Source: Priestia megaterium (lineage in GTDB: Bacteria > Bacillota > Bacilli > Bacillales > Bacillaceae_H). Taken from it: a DNA stretch of 64,000 nt. Numbering within the stretch: the stretch's first letter is position 1; each line of letters opens with the position of its first letter. The notes below the pieces were generated by a model. That model worked only from the letters and a program-made list of their open reading frames with translations. It ran no database searches and was not told the origin of the DNA. This document shows positions 8,777 to 17,593 of this stretch, piece after piece. The stretch is taken from assembly GCA_008180335.1 (NCBI GenBank), contig VTEF01000004.1, positions 409,061 to 473,060 of the forward strand, given 5' to 3'. A program made the translations under genes and the position numbers.

Positions 8777-10756
8777 TCACCTTTCTGCTTTTAGCTCTAA
8801 AATTAAATCTCGAAGTTCAGCTGCCCGCTCAAAATTTAATGCTTTTGCTGCTTCTTTCATTTCTTTTTCCATTTCAGCTAATACTTTGCCTTTTTCTTTT
8901 TTGTTCATCTTGTCAAATGCAGGAGCTTGGTCATAGCTTTCCATGTCCTCTGCCACAACTGTTGCACGAATGGATCCTCGCACTTCTTTTTGAATTGTTT
9001 TCGGTGTAATGCCATGCTTTTCATTGTAAGCTTCTTGAATATGTCGACGACGTTTTGTTTCATTTATCGCTACTTCCATTGAATGTGTAATCTTATCTGC
9101 ATACATAATGACATGGCCATTTGCATTACGTGCCGCTCGCCCAATTGTCTGAATAAGCGAACGTTCTGAACGAAGGAATCCTTCTTTATCTGCATCTAAA
9201 ATCGCCACTAGAGACACTTCTGGAATATCAAGACCTTCTCGAAGCAAGTTAATGCCAACAAGCACATCGTATTTACCAAGGCGAAGCTCACGAATAATCT
9301 CAATGCGTTCAAGTGTTTTCACTTCTGAATGCAGATATTGAACTTTAATGCCAATTTCTTTTAAGTAATTCGTTAAGTCTTCAGACATTTTCTTTGTAAG
9401 CGTCGTGATTAATACACGTTCATTCTTTTTAATGCGCTCATGAATTTCTCCAATTAAGTCATCAATTTGCCCTTCTATTGGACGCACTTCAATCGTTGGA
9501 TCTAATAATCCTGTTGGACGAATAATTTGTTCAATTACATCTGGTGCCTTTTCAAGTTCATACGGACCAGGCGTAGCGGATACATGAATAATTTGATTAA
9601 TATGGCTTTCAAACTCATCAAATTTAAGCGGACGATTATCAAGAGCAGAAGGCAAGCGGAAACCATGATCAACTAACACTTGCTTGCGCGCTTGGTCTCC
9701 ATTGTACATGCCACGTACTTGAGGAATCGTCACATGAGACTCATCCACTACTAATAAAAAGTCTTTTGGAAAGAAATCAAGTAACGTATACGGTGTAGAT
9801 CCGGGTGGCCGTAACGTTAAATGACGTGAATAGTTCTCAATCCCTGAACAAAAGCCCATTTCACGCATCATTTCAAGATCATACCTTGTACGCTGCTCAA
9901 GCCGCTGTGCCTCTAATAGTTTCCCTGCCTCGCGCATTTTTTCTAGCTGTTCTTCTAGTTCCTTTTCAATATTCTCAATGGCAACACGCATTTTTTCTTC
10001 TCTTGTAACGAAGTGAGAGGCTGGAAAAATCGCCACATGCTCACGATCACCCAACACTTCACCTGTTAAAGCATCTACTTCACGAATACGATCGATCTCA
10101 TCACCAAAGAACTCCACTCGAATACAATGCTCATCACGTGAGGCTGGAAAAATCTCAACCACATCTCCACGCACTCGAAATGTTCCGCGTTTAAAATCAA
10201 TATCATTCCGTTCATACTGAACATCAACGAGACTACGCAGCAATTGATTTCGCTCTTTTTCCATTCCAACACGAAGGGATACAACAAGCTCTTTATATTC
10301 TTCTGGTGATCCCAAACCATAGATGCATGAAACACTGGCAATAATGATCACATCTTTACGCTCAAAAAGAGAAGATGTAGCAGAGTGGCGAAGCTTATCA
10401 ATTTCGTCATTAATACTAGCGTCTTTTTCAATAAATGTATCCGTTTGAGGAACATATGCTTCTGGTTGATAGTAATCATAATAACTAACAAAATATTCAA
10501 CTGCATTATTGGGGAAAAACTCTTTAAATTCACTGTATAATTGACCAGCTAATGTCTTGTTGTGAGCAATGATTAAAGTCGGCTTATTTACTTCTTTAAT
10601 AACATTTGAAATCGTAAATGTTTTTCCCGTCCCCGTTGCTCCTAACAACACTTGCTGTTGTTTGCCTTCTTGAATGCCTTTTACAATCTTTTCAATTGCT
10701 TTTGGTTGATCACCTTGTGGCTGGTAGGATGATACTAATTCAAACTGATCTGTCAC
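8777..10756 (-). CDS. uvrB: Excinuclease ABC subunit B
   Basis: UvrB is the helicase-fold subunit that takes DNA from UvrA and recruits UvrC. The start is placed at GTG 10756 because GGAGG lies eight bases upstream and the product then begins [21 protein letters not shown], as in homologues; an ATG at 10771 is in frame but overlaps the ribosome site. From this start there are 659 residues with Walker A GATGTGKT (39-46), the [12 protein letters not shown] beta-hairpin near 92, DESH near 337, and a C-terminal UVR motif. No LexA box was identified with confidence in the upstream gap. Confidence 0.97.
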   Translation of the reverse strand: MTDQFELVSSYQPQGDQPKAIEKIVKGIQEGKQQQVLLGATGTGKTFTISNVIKEVNKPTLIIAHNKTLAGQLYSEFKEFFPNNAVEYFVSYYDYYQPEAYVPQTDTFIEKDASINDEIDKLRHSATSSLFERKDVIIIASVSCIYGLGSPEEYKELVVSLRVGMEKERNQLLRSLVDVQYERNDIDFKRGTFRVRGDVVEIFPASRDEHCIRVEFFGDEIDRIREVDALTGEVLGDREHVAIFPASHFVTREEKMRVAIENIEKELEEQLEKMREAGKLLEAQRLEQRTRYDLEMMREMGFCSGIENYSRHLTLRPPGSTPYTLLDFFPKDFLLVVDESHVTIPQVRGMYNGDQARKQVLVDHGFRLPSALDNRPLKFDEFESHINQIIHVSATPGPYELEKAPDVIEQIIRPTGLLDPTIEVRPIEGQIDDLIGEIHERIKKNERVLITTLTKKMSEDLTNYLKEIGIKVQYLHSEVKTLERIEIIRELRLGKYDVLVGINLLREGLDIPEVSLVAILDADKEGFLRSERSLIQTIGRAARNANGHVIMYADKITHSMEVAINETKRRRHIQEAYNEKHGITPKTIQKEVRGSIRATVVAEDMESYDQAPAFDKMNKKEKGKVLAEMEKEMKEAAKALNFERAAELRDLILELKAER

Positions 10757-11099
10757 ACAAAAGGCCTCCATTCCATTTTTTCTATTGTATCATAAACAAT
10801 ATGTAATACCCTAAAAACACGAACTGATATTCGTATTTTATCATTTATTGTTTTAAAATGAAACTAATGAATAGACCGTTTTATAATCTTTCTTTTTCTT
10901 CTGTTTTCACCCCTTTTCTTTATACCCTTTTACCAAAGCTTTACGCCTTGATAGCAGAGGAATATTTCCGTTGAAAACAATCGAAAAAAACGCATTAAAT
11001 AACTCTCAGATAACAGGCCTTAAGAAGCTTTGCGCCATTGTAAAAATTATGATACATTAGAAAAAAACAGAGAGAATGAAAGGGGTTTAGTACAACCAA
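10757..11099. other. Divergent intergenic region between uvrB and the proline regulator
   Basis: About 340 bases, AT-rich, carrying the start regions of two divergent genes. On the plus side a promoter for the regulator is visible at 11030-11058. On the minus side no convincing uvrB promoter was chosen; the stretch CGAACTGATATTCG near 10821 is a poor partial match to a CGAACATATGTTCG-type SOS box and should be tested. No additional gene is seen. Confidence 0.5.
11030..11058 (+). promoter_or_regulatory. Sigma-A promoter of the proline-island regulator
   Basis: TTGCGC (11030-11035), a 17-base spacer and TACATT (11053-11058), preceded by TG one base before the -10 hexamer (extended -10). It lies about 42 bases before the ATG at 11100. 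Confidence 0.5.
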
Positions 11100-12764
11100 A
11101 TGAACGTAATGAATGTAAATGACTCCTTTATTTTAACTAGTCCAACGACACTGGTCTCTCAAGTAAAGACAGAACTTTCAAACTATGATTATGTAATCAT
11201 TTTTGACAAGAACTATTATATTATTGGGCACCAGGAACAATTTATGTTAAATACGGCTGATCTACATACACCTATTATCGCTTGGATACAGCAGATAAAC
11301 TGGCCATCCTCTACTGTTTCTACGTGGATTGACCTCAAAACAGCCAACATCAACTGGAATCGTCCAGTTTTGATTCAAACACCTACACAAGATTCACTAA
11401 TAGGAGTCATTAATTCAACAGAATGGATTAATTACCTTCAGGATGAAAATGAGCATGTCTCTTCTTATTTTCATACTTTAGCAGAAACCATTAACGACGC
11501 TGTTACTGCAGTCGATTGTGAAGGTCATGTCATTCTCTGGAATACAGCAGCAGAAAACACCTATAAAATTGCTCGCGAGAAAATAATCGGCCAAAAAATT
11601 GACACTCACTTCCATGATGACGCAATTGTTTTGCATAAAATCTTAAATGAAGGTCGACCAATTCGAGGGGCTTATCACAAACCTAATGAAACCACTCATG
11701 TTCTGATCAACGCCTCTCCTATCTTAAAAGACAACAGCATCATTGGCGGAATTGCTACAGAGCACGACATTACAAATATTGTTCGCTTGCATGAAGAGAT
11801 GGACGTATCTGTACTCATTCCACATGAAAACCCATTTTCTTCTTTCATTGGTATGAACCCTGATATCCAACAAGCGGTTGAGGTTGCCAAAAAAGTAGCA
11901 TCAACAGACATTCCGATTTTGATTACAGGAGAGCCAGGCTCAGGAAAAGAAATGTTAGCTCAAGCCATTCACTACGGGGGAGCCAAATACGAAGAAGAAT
12001 TTCTTTCTTTAAATTGTGCAACCATTCCGCCTGGTCTATTTGATATTGAATTATTTGGCTATCGACAAGATGTATTTAGTAATGAGCTATCTTCAAAAAA
12101 AGCAGGAAAACTTGAACAAGCAAACAATGGGACGCTTTTCATAGAAGAAATCGATAAAATGCCATTGGATACTCAAACTAAGCTCTTGCACTATTTAGAA
12201 AAACCTTCTTTTTATAATATAGGCGGGGATGAGCTTGTGAATGTTCAAACGCGGATTATCGCTTCTACTTCTGTTCCTCTAGAAGATTTAATTGCCCAAG
12301 GTCAATTTCATGAGAATCTGTATTATCACTTAACAGTCATTAATATTCACATTCCGCCTTTAAGAGAGCGAAAAGAAGACCTTCCTGCGTTAACAACACA
12401 GTTTATAAAAGAATTCAGTGCCAAATATAAAAAAAACGCCCCGATTGTTGACCCTGATGTAATGAACCTTTTTGTGGAATATAATTGGCCAGGCAACATT
12501 CGTGAACTGCGCAATATCATCGAACGGTTAATTTTATTAAACGATACTTCTGTCTTAACAAGTCATCATCTCCCTGATGATTTAAAGAAAGCGTCTGCTG
12601 TGAATCCACGAAAACGCCAAGTTATTGAAACAGCAAACACCGAGAAACAACTCATTCAGGATACATTACAAAAAACCTATGGAAACAAAAGTGCAGCTGC
12701 TGATTTGCTTGGCATTTCAAGGGGGACATTATACAACAAGTTAAAAGAATACGGGTTAAGCTAG
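11100..12764 (+). CDS. Sigma-54-activator-like regulator with degenerate AAA+ domain, probable proline-catabolism regulator
   Basis: The domain plan (554 residues) is an N-terminal sensory region, a PAS domain about 121-225, an AAA+ domain about 245-470, and a Fis-type helix-turn-helix at the C-terminus (KSAAADLLGISRGTLYNKL). Walker A GEPGSGKE (277-284) is intact and Walker B reads GTLFIEEI. The GAFTGA loop that contacts sigma-54 is replaced by DVFSNE (324-329), and the FRxDLYYRL arginine-finger segment reads FHENLYYHL (403-411), so both arginines are histidines. It therefore resembles RocR only in architecture and may act at sigma-A promoters, like TyrR. It lies convergent to putP and close to pruA and putM, so control of proline use is inferred. 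Confidence 0.8.
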   Translation: MNVMNVNDSFILTSPTTLVSQVKTELSNYDYVIIFDKNYYIIGHQEQFMLNTADLHTPIIAWIQQINWPSSTVSTWIDLKTANINWNRPVLIQTPTQDSLIGVINSTEWINYLQDENEHVSSYFHTLAETINDAVTAVDCEGHVILWNTAAENTYKIAREKIIGQKIDTHFHDDAIVLHKILNEGRPIRGAYHKPNETTHVLINASPILKDNSIIGGIATEHDITNIVRLHEEMDVSVLIPHENPFSSFIGMNPDIQQAVEVAKKVASTDIPILITGEPGSGKEMLAQAIHYGGAKYEEEFLSLNCATIPPGLFDIELFGYRQDVFSNELSSKKAGKLEQANNGTLFIEEIDKMPLDTQTKLLHYLEKPSFYNIGGDELVNVQTRIIASTSVPLEDLIAQGQFHENLYYHLTVINIHIPPLRERKEDLPALTTQFIKEFSAKYKKNAPIVDPDVMNLFVEYNWPGNIRELRNIIERLILLNDTSVLTSHHLPDDLKKASAVNPRKRQVIETANTEKQLIQDTLQKTYGNKSAAADLLGISRGTLYNKLKEYGLS

Positions 12765-12798
12765 CCATAAAGCTTTGTACGGAGCTTGTGTTCCTAAC

Positions 12799-12840
12799 TA
12801 AAAAATCGACACCATCCAAATAGGATGGTGTCGATTTTTT
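12799..12840. terminator. Bidirectional terminator between regulator and putP
   Basis: A perfect stem of ATCGACACCATCC with its complement around a four-to-six-base loop, flanked by A6 and T6, lies between the convergent ends of the regulator and putP, so it can serve both strands. Confidence 0.9.
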
Positions 12841-12880
12841 CTATATTAATCATAGATTCAAAGAAGCCAATCATGACTCT

Positions 12881-14344
12881 TTAAGCAGACCGATTATACT
12901 CTTCAAATTGCTCTTGAATACTTTTATTAGGAACAGGTGTTAACAAACTAACAACCACAATTCCTAACAAACTAACAATAAACCCTGGTATCATTTCATA
13001 TAACAAATCTGCTAAAAACGGAATCTGTGTCCAAATAACGACTGTAGCGGCACCTAAAACCATGCCAGCCAAAGCTCCCCATTTGTTCATTCGCTTCCAA
13101 TATAAACTTAACAAAATAACAGGACCAAAAGCTGCTCCAAAGCCTGCCCACGCATAACCGACTAATGACAAAATTGTCCCTGTTTTATTATAAGCAATCA
13201 TTACGCCTATTAAAGACACCAGTAACACAAACAATCTTCCCATCATCACAAGCTCTTTGTCACTTGCAGAACGTCTAAAAAATGTTTTGTATAAGTCTTC
13301 TGTTAACGAGCTAGATGTTACTAATAACTGTGAAGAAATCGTACTCATTACAGCAGCAAGTAAAGCTGCTAATAAGAAACCTGCGATGATTGGGTGAAAT
13401 AAAATCGTACTCAAGCCAATGAAAACTGTTTCAGGATCTGATAGTTCAATTCCTTGCTTTGTATAATAAGCAAGGCCAATAAATCCTGTCAACATCGCTC
13501 CAATCACTGAAAGAAGCATCCAACTCATTCCAATACGGCGCGCAGGCTTAATTTCTTTCACTGACGAAATCGCCATAAAACGCACGATAATATGAGGTTG
13601 GCCGAAATATCCTAGCCCCCAAGCAAATAGTGAGATAATTCCTAATAGGCTGGTTCCTTTAAAGATGTCGAATAAGTTTGTATCAATGCTTTTTACTTGA
13701 TCAAATGCAGAATCAACACCGCCTATTTGTAAAATCGTTACAATCGGAACAAGAATTAAAGCAACGAACATAATAATTCCTTGCACAAAATCGGTCCAGC
13801 TAACTGCTAAAAAGCCGCCAAATAATGTGTACAAAACTACTACTCCTACTACTATCCACAGCCCTAACTCATAATCTAAATTAAGCGTGGTTTCAAATAA
13901 TACACCGCCCGATACAATACCTGACGATACATAAAAAGTAAAAAAGAGGATAATAACAACACCTGAAATCGTACGAAGCATTTTTGAATCATCATTAAAG
14001 CGATTTTCTAAAAAAGCAGGAATCGTCATGGAGTTATTGGCAACTTCCGTGTATTTCCTTAAGCGTGGTGCTACAAAAATCCAGTTGGCATAAGCTCCTA
14101 ATGTTAAGCCAATAACAATCCAAGATGCACTTAAACCTTGAACAAACATAGCGCCCGGCAATCCCATCAGTAGCCAGCCACTCATATCAGATGCACCCGC
14201 ACTAAGTGCTGTCACACCTGGGCCAAGCGTCCTCCCACCTAATACATAATCAGATAAATTCGAGGTTCGTTTATACGCATAATACCCAATTAACAGCATT
14301 CCAATCATATACACACCAATAGATCCTAACAGTTGCCACTCCAT
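12881..14344 (-). CDS. putP: Sodium/proline symporter PutP
   Basis: A 487-residue transporter of the sodium:solute symporter family with about 13 hydrophobic helices. Family marks include SDYVLGGRTLGPGVTALSAGASDMSGWLLMG near residues 31-61 (given by its ends: SDY and LLMG), a conserved FGGFLAVSWTDFVQG stretch, and GYFGQPHIIVRFMA, the PutP/OpuE signature. It would import proline with sodium for the adjacent pruA-putM catabolic pair. A terminator lies between pruA and putP, so putP probably has its own promoter, which I could not identify. Confidence 0.93.
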   Translation of the reverse strand: MEWQLLGSIGVYMIGMLLIGYYAYKRTSNLSDYVLGGRTLGPGVTALSAGASDMSGWLLMGLPGAMFVQGLSASWIVIGLTLGAYANWIFVAPRLRKYTEVANNSMTIPAFLENRFNDDSKMLRTISGVVIILFFTFYVSSGIVSGGVLFETTLNLDYELGLWIVVGVVVLYTLFGGFLAVSWTDFVQGIIMFVALILVPIVTILQIGGVDSAFDQVKSIDTNLFDIFKGTSLLGIISLFAWGLGYFGQPHIIVRFMAISSVKEIKPARRIGMSWMLLSVIGAMLTGFIGLAYYTKQGIELSDPETVFIGLSTILFHPIIAGFLLAALLAAVMSTISSQLLVTSSSLTEDLYKTFFRRSASDKELVMMGRLFVLLVSLIGVMIAYNKTGTILSLVGYAWAGFGAAFGPVILLSLYWKRMNKWGALAGMVLGAATVVIWTQIPFLADLLYEMIPGFIVSLLGIVVVSLLTPVPNKSIQEQFEEYNRSA

Positions 14345-14436
14345 CTAACCTCTCCCCTCGATTTCATGAAAAACAAGAATATTCTTTAGGCAATCAATGA
14401 TATATGTTACATGATGAAAAAAGAATATGCAAAAAC

Positions 14437-14463
14437 AATCAGAGGGGGCTCCCCCTTCTGATT
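14437..14463 (-). terminator. Terminator after pruA
   Basis: The stem AATCAGA-GGGGG/CCCCC-TCTGATT begins 15 bases after the pruA stop and is followed by TGTTTTTG on the minus strand. It separates putM-pruA from putP. Confidence 0.8.
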
Positions 14464-14477
14464 GATCAGCTTATTTC

Positions 14478-16046
14478 TTAACCTTTTCTAGCTGTTAATT
14501 TCCCTTGTGTAAATAACAGCAAATAATCATAACCACCAGCTTTTGAATCTGTACCTGACATATTAAATCCACCAAACGGGTGAACACCTACTAAGGCACC
14601 TGTACATTTTTTATTAATATATAGATTGCCGCAATGCATTGTATCTAGAGCTACAGCAATTCGGTCTTCATCTTTTGAAAAATAAGCGCCTGTTAGGCCA
14701 TAGTCTGTATCATTATAAATTTCAATTGCTTCTTGCCAGTCTTTTGCTTTAGTCATTGCGAGAACAGGTCCAAAAATTTCTTCTTTCATAATCCGTGCAT
14801 GAGGAGGAACATCTCCCAATACAGTAGGTTCAATATAAAAACCGTTTTGGTTGACTGTTTTCCCACCTGTCAGTAAGGTCCCTTCTTGTTTTCCAATCTC
14901 AATATAAGAGAGGATTTTGTCATATGCTTTTTGGTCAATAACCGGTCCGACTGGATAATTCTCTACCGGTTGGCCAACTTGTAATTGTTTTGTCAATTGA
15001 ATCACTTTTTCAACTACTTGTTCATATACAGATTCGACAATAATCGCTCTTGACCCAGCTGAACACTTTTGACCTTGGAAACCGAATGCAGCTGCGACAA
15101 TTCCATCTGCCGCTGCGTCTAAATCAGCAGTCTCATCGACCACAATTCCATCTTTTCCGCCCATTTCAGCAATAACCCGTTTTAACCAAATCTGTCCTGG
15201 TTGCACTTTTGAAGCACGCTCATAGATACGGCACCCCACTGCACGAGATCCTGTAAAGGAAATAAATCTTGTTTTTGGATGTTCAACAAGGTATTCTCCT
15301 ACTTCAATTCCGTCTCCTGGAACAAAGTTTAATACACCAGACGGCAAACCAACTTCTTCCATTAATTCAACGAACTTAGCGGCAATTACTGGTGTAGCAT
15401 CTGCCGGCTTTAGAATAACCGTGTTCCCTGATACAATGGCTGCTACAGTTGTTCCTGCCATAATTGCTAATGGGAAATTAAATGGCGAAATAACGACTCC
15501 TACCCCTAACGGAATATACGTCATAGCTGTTTTCTCGCCTTCTACTTGTGTTAAAGGTTGATGCTGACTTGTTTCACTTAAACGAATCATTTCTCTTGCA
15601 TAAAATTCCATAAAGTCAATCGCTTCTGCAGTATCAGCATCTGCTTCACTCCAATTTTTACCTGACTCATACACAAGCAATGCTGAAAATTCATGTTTAC
15701 GCTCACGCATAAGTTGAGCAGCTTTGAACAAATAGCTTGCACGTTCAGCAGGAAGAACTTTTTTCCACATCTCGAATGTTGTTAATGCTTGTTGCATTGC
15801 TTTTTCTGCCAAAGCTGTTGTACCTCTGCTTACTCGGCCAATCACTTCATCAATATTTCCAGGATTAATGGAAGTGAGGTAATCACCTGTATCAATTTTT
15901 TCCTCACCAATGATGATTGGATAAGTTTGATTTAAATCGCCTTTTACTTTTTCTAACGCTTTTTTCATCGCAACTTTATTTTCTTCTACAGCAAAATCCG
16001 TAAACGGTTCATTTTTAAACACAGTAGGTTGAGTAGTTGTTGTCAT
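14478..16046 (-). CDS. pruA: L-glutamate gamma-semialdehyde dehydrogenase
   Basis: This aldehyde dehydrogenase oxidises glutamate semialdehyde (from pyrroline-5-carboxylate) to glutamate with NAD, the second step of proline breakdown. The 522-residue length fits the Bacillus PutC/RocA family. The catalytic cysteine is in [12 protein letters not shown] near residue 327 and the general base glutamate in AEMGGKDG near 295. SFTGSRAVG (cofactor loop) and [10 protein letters not shown] are also present. It lies 27 bases downstream of putM and shares its promoter. Confidence 0.95.
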   Translation of the reverse strand: MTTTTQPTVFKNEPFTDFAVEENKVAMKKALEKVKGDLNQTYPIIIGEEKIDTGDYLTSINPGNIDEVIGRVSRGTTALAEKAMQQALTTFEMWKKVLPAERASYLFKAAQLMRERKHEFSALLVYESGKNWSEADADTAEAIDFMEFYAREMIRLSETSQHQPLTQVEGEKTAMTYIPLGVGVVISPFNFPLAIMAGTTVAAIVSGNTVILKPADATPVIAAKFVELMEEVGLPSGVLNFVPGDGIEVGEYLVEHPKTRFISFTGSRAVGCRIYERASKVQPGQIWLKRVIAEMGGKDGIVVDETADLDAAADGIVAAAFGFQGQKCSAGSRAIIVESVYEQVVEKVIQLTKQLQVGQPVENYPVGPVIDQKAYDKILSYIEIGKQEGTLLTGGKTVNQNGFYIEPTVLGDVPPHARIMKEEIFGPVLAMTKAKDWQEAIEIYNDTDYGLTGAYFSKDEDRIAVALDTMHCGNLYINKKCTGALVGVHPFGGFNMSGTDSKAGGYDYLLLFTQGKLTARKG

Positions 16047-16073
16047 CCAAATCGTCCTCCTTTTTCATCACAT

Positions 16074-16997
16074 TTATTTTGCTAAATTCTTTAAGACAAA
16101 CCATACATTGGCTGGACGCTCTGCTAATCGTCTCATGAAATAACCGAACCAATCGATCCCATACGGAACATAAACACGTACTTTATATCCCTCTTTGACT
16201 AATTGATCTTGTAGGTCAACACAAATGCCATATAGCATTTGGAATTCAAACTGCTCATTTGGAATGTTAAGCTCCTTCACAATTTGCTTTGTATAATTGA
16301 TGATTTGCTCATCATGGCTAGCTACTGCTGTATAATTGCCATTCATTAAATGAGTCTTGATAATCTCTTTATAGTTTTCATCAACATCTTTCTTTTCCGG
16401 AAAGGCTACTTCTGATGACTCTTTATAAGCACCTTTTACTAAACGTAAGTTGGCTTGGTATTGATTCAGGTCAGCTATATCTTGCTTAGTTCGATATAAA
16501 TATGCTTGAATAACAATTCCTACATTGTCATACTCGTTGCGTAATTCTTTGTAAATATCTAACGATACTTGACAATGAGCATAATCTTCCATATCAATAC
16601 GCACAAAGATCTGATGTGTCCGCGCAACACCTAAAATCTTTCTCATATTCTTCATGCATAACTCTTTACTAATGTCTAAGCCTAAAGATGTCATTTTTAA
16701 CGATAGATTTGATTGTACATTGGAATGAGCAATGGCATGCAGCGTTTGAATGCACATATTAGTAGATTCATTTGCTTCTTCTTCTGTAAAAACAAATTCA
16801 CCTAGATGATCAAGAGTAGCAATTTTTCCGCTTGCATTTAGCTCTCGACACGTTTTAATTGCAGATTCAATTGAATCCCCTGCTACAAAGCGAGCAGCTC
16901 CCATGCGCAACCCATATTTTTTCGCTAACTTGTTCATTGAATGATTTTTTCCTAATGATTGAAACATCGTTCTCATTAAAACTTCCATCAATACCAA
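16074..16997 (-). CDS. putM: Proline dehydrogenase
   Basis: A FAD-dependent single-domain proline dehydrogenase (307 residues) that oxidises proline to pyrroline-5-carboxylate and passes electrons to quinone. It has the beta-barrel fold marks LRLVKGAYKE near residue 186, VRVYVPYGIDW, and the C-terminal YFMRRLAERPAN signature that contacts substrate and FAD. The tracked start (TTG or the ATG a few codons later) follows GGAGG; the precise start is uncertain by up to six codons. It is the first gene of putM-pruA, under a sigma-A promoter overlapped by a cre-like site. Confidence 0.93.
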   Translation of the reverse strand: MVLMEVLMRTMFQSLGKNHSMNKLAKKYGLRMGAARFVAGDSIESAIKTCRELNASGKIATLDHLGEFVFTEEEANESTNMCIQTLHAIAHSNVQSNLSLKMTSLGLDISKELCMKNMRKILGVARTHQIFVRIDMEDYAHCQVSLDIYKELRNEYDNVGIVIQAYLYRTKQDIADLNQYQANLRLVKGAYKESSEVAFPEKKDVDENYKEIIKTHLMNGNYTAVASHDEQIINYTKQIVKELNIPNEQFEFQMLYGICVDLQDQLVKEGYKVRVYVPYGIDWFGYFMRRLAERPANVWFVLKNLAK

Positions 16998-17054
16998 GCC
17001 TCCTTCAGTTTAAAAATTAGAAAGAAAATAAATTTTCAGTCTTAATATATGATT

Positions 17055-17084
17055 ATTATACTCTTTGTTCTACAATTTTGTAAA
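17055..17084 (-). promoter_or_regulatory. Sigma-A promoter of putM-pruA
   Basis: On the minus strand TTTACA (17079-17084), an 18-base spacer and TATAAT (17055-17060). No -12/-24 (GG-N10-GC) promoter was found in the 280 bases upstream of putM, so this is the likely start of the catabolic transcript. Confidence 0.75.
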
Positions 17085-17092
17085 CGCTTTCT
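17079..17092 (-). promoter_or_regulatory. cre-like site overlapping the put -35
   Basis: The plus strand reads TGTAAACGCTTTCT, one mismatch (last base) from the cre pattern TGNAANCGNNNNCA. It covers the -35 hexamer, a placement at which CcpA would block RNA polymerase, so glucose repression of proline breakdown is inferred. Confidence 0.6.
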
Positions 17093-17103
17093 TTATTTTT
17101 TTC

Positions 17104-17156
17104 GAACAAAAATGTTCAATTGATGTCCAATAAACACTTTTGTTCAAGTTATGTTC
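17104..17156. promoter_or_regulatory. GAACA/TGTTC repeat cluster upstream of the put promoter
   Basis: An inverted repeat GAACA-N4-TGTTC (17104-17117) is followed by two more TGTTC elements at 17141-17145 and 17152-17156. They lie just upstream of the -35 and are the best candidates for the binding site of the adjacent Fis-type regulator. No experimental motif is known to me for this regulator. Confidence 0.45.
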
Positions 17157-17223
17157 CTTATTATATAAAAGATACATTTAAAATTGTATAAGTGTGTCAT
17201 CTCTTCTTCCCTATTTTTTTCAT

Positions 17224-17259
17224 AAAAAAAATCACTTCTTTTTACAAAGAAGCGATTTT
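17224..17259 (-). terminator. Terminator of csbA
   Basis: The stem AATCGCTTCTTT/AAAGAAGTGATT (one G-T pair) with a GTAA loop is followed by T8 on the minus strand, 22 bases after the csbA stop. Confidence 0.85.
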
Positions 17260-17281
17260 AGATGCTTTTCTCATACGATTA

Positions 17282-17515
17282 TTAGGAAGATTTCTTTACT
17301 TTCGTTAACATATGTTTAGCATATAAAAAGCCAATTGCTGTTGAAAGTAAGTCTAATAAAATAATTAGCGGATAGTTGGCATACCCTTTGTAAACCGATA
17401 CAAAGAGCAATATTATAGTGAGTACTGCTGCAACATAAACATTGTATGTGACCCTCGCAAATAAAACAACGAGAATTGCTGGCAGCAAAATTGCTACAAT
17501 CGTTTTGGTTGCCAA
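17282..17515 (-). CDS. csbA: Small membrane protein CsbA (DUF2198)
   Basis: A 77-residue protein with two to three hydrophobic helices; the opening ATKTIVAILLPAILVVLFARVTYN and a central KGYANYP match the CsbA family in length and pattern (general-stress membrane protein of unknown function). The start is a TTG at 17515 with GAGGGG nine bases upstream. In B. subtilis csbA is followed by uvrB; here the proline island lies between them. The csbA gene is sigma-B controlled in B. subtilis, but I found no GTTT-N14-GGGTA upstream here. Confidence 0.85.
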   Translation of the reverse strand: MATKTIVAILLPAILVVLFARVTYNVYVAAVLTIILLFVSVYKGYANYPLIILLDLLSTAIGFLYAKHMLTKVKKSS

Positions 17516-17593
17516 AAACCATTTCCCCTCTCTTTTTCCTTCTTCAGCAGGCTCTATCTTGAAATTAAGAAAGAATGTTCGCTTTCTTGTCTA

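Noticed and set aside
10815-10840. Possible LexA box near uvrB
   Set aside because: CGAACTGATATTCG differs from the CGAACATATGTTCG-type pattern at too many places; listed only as something to test.
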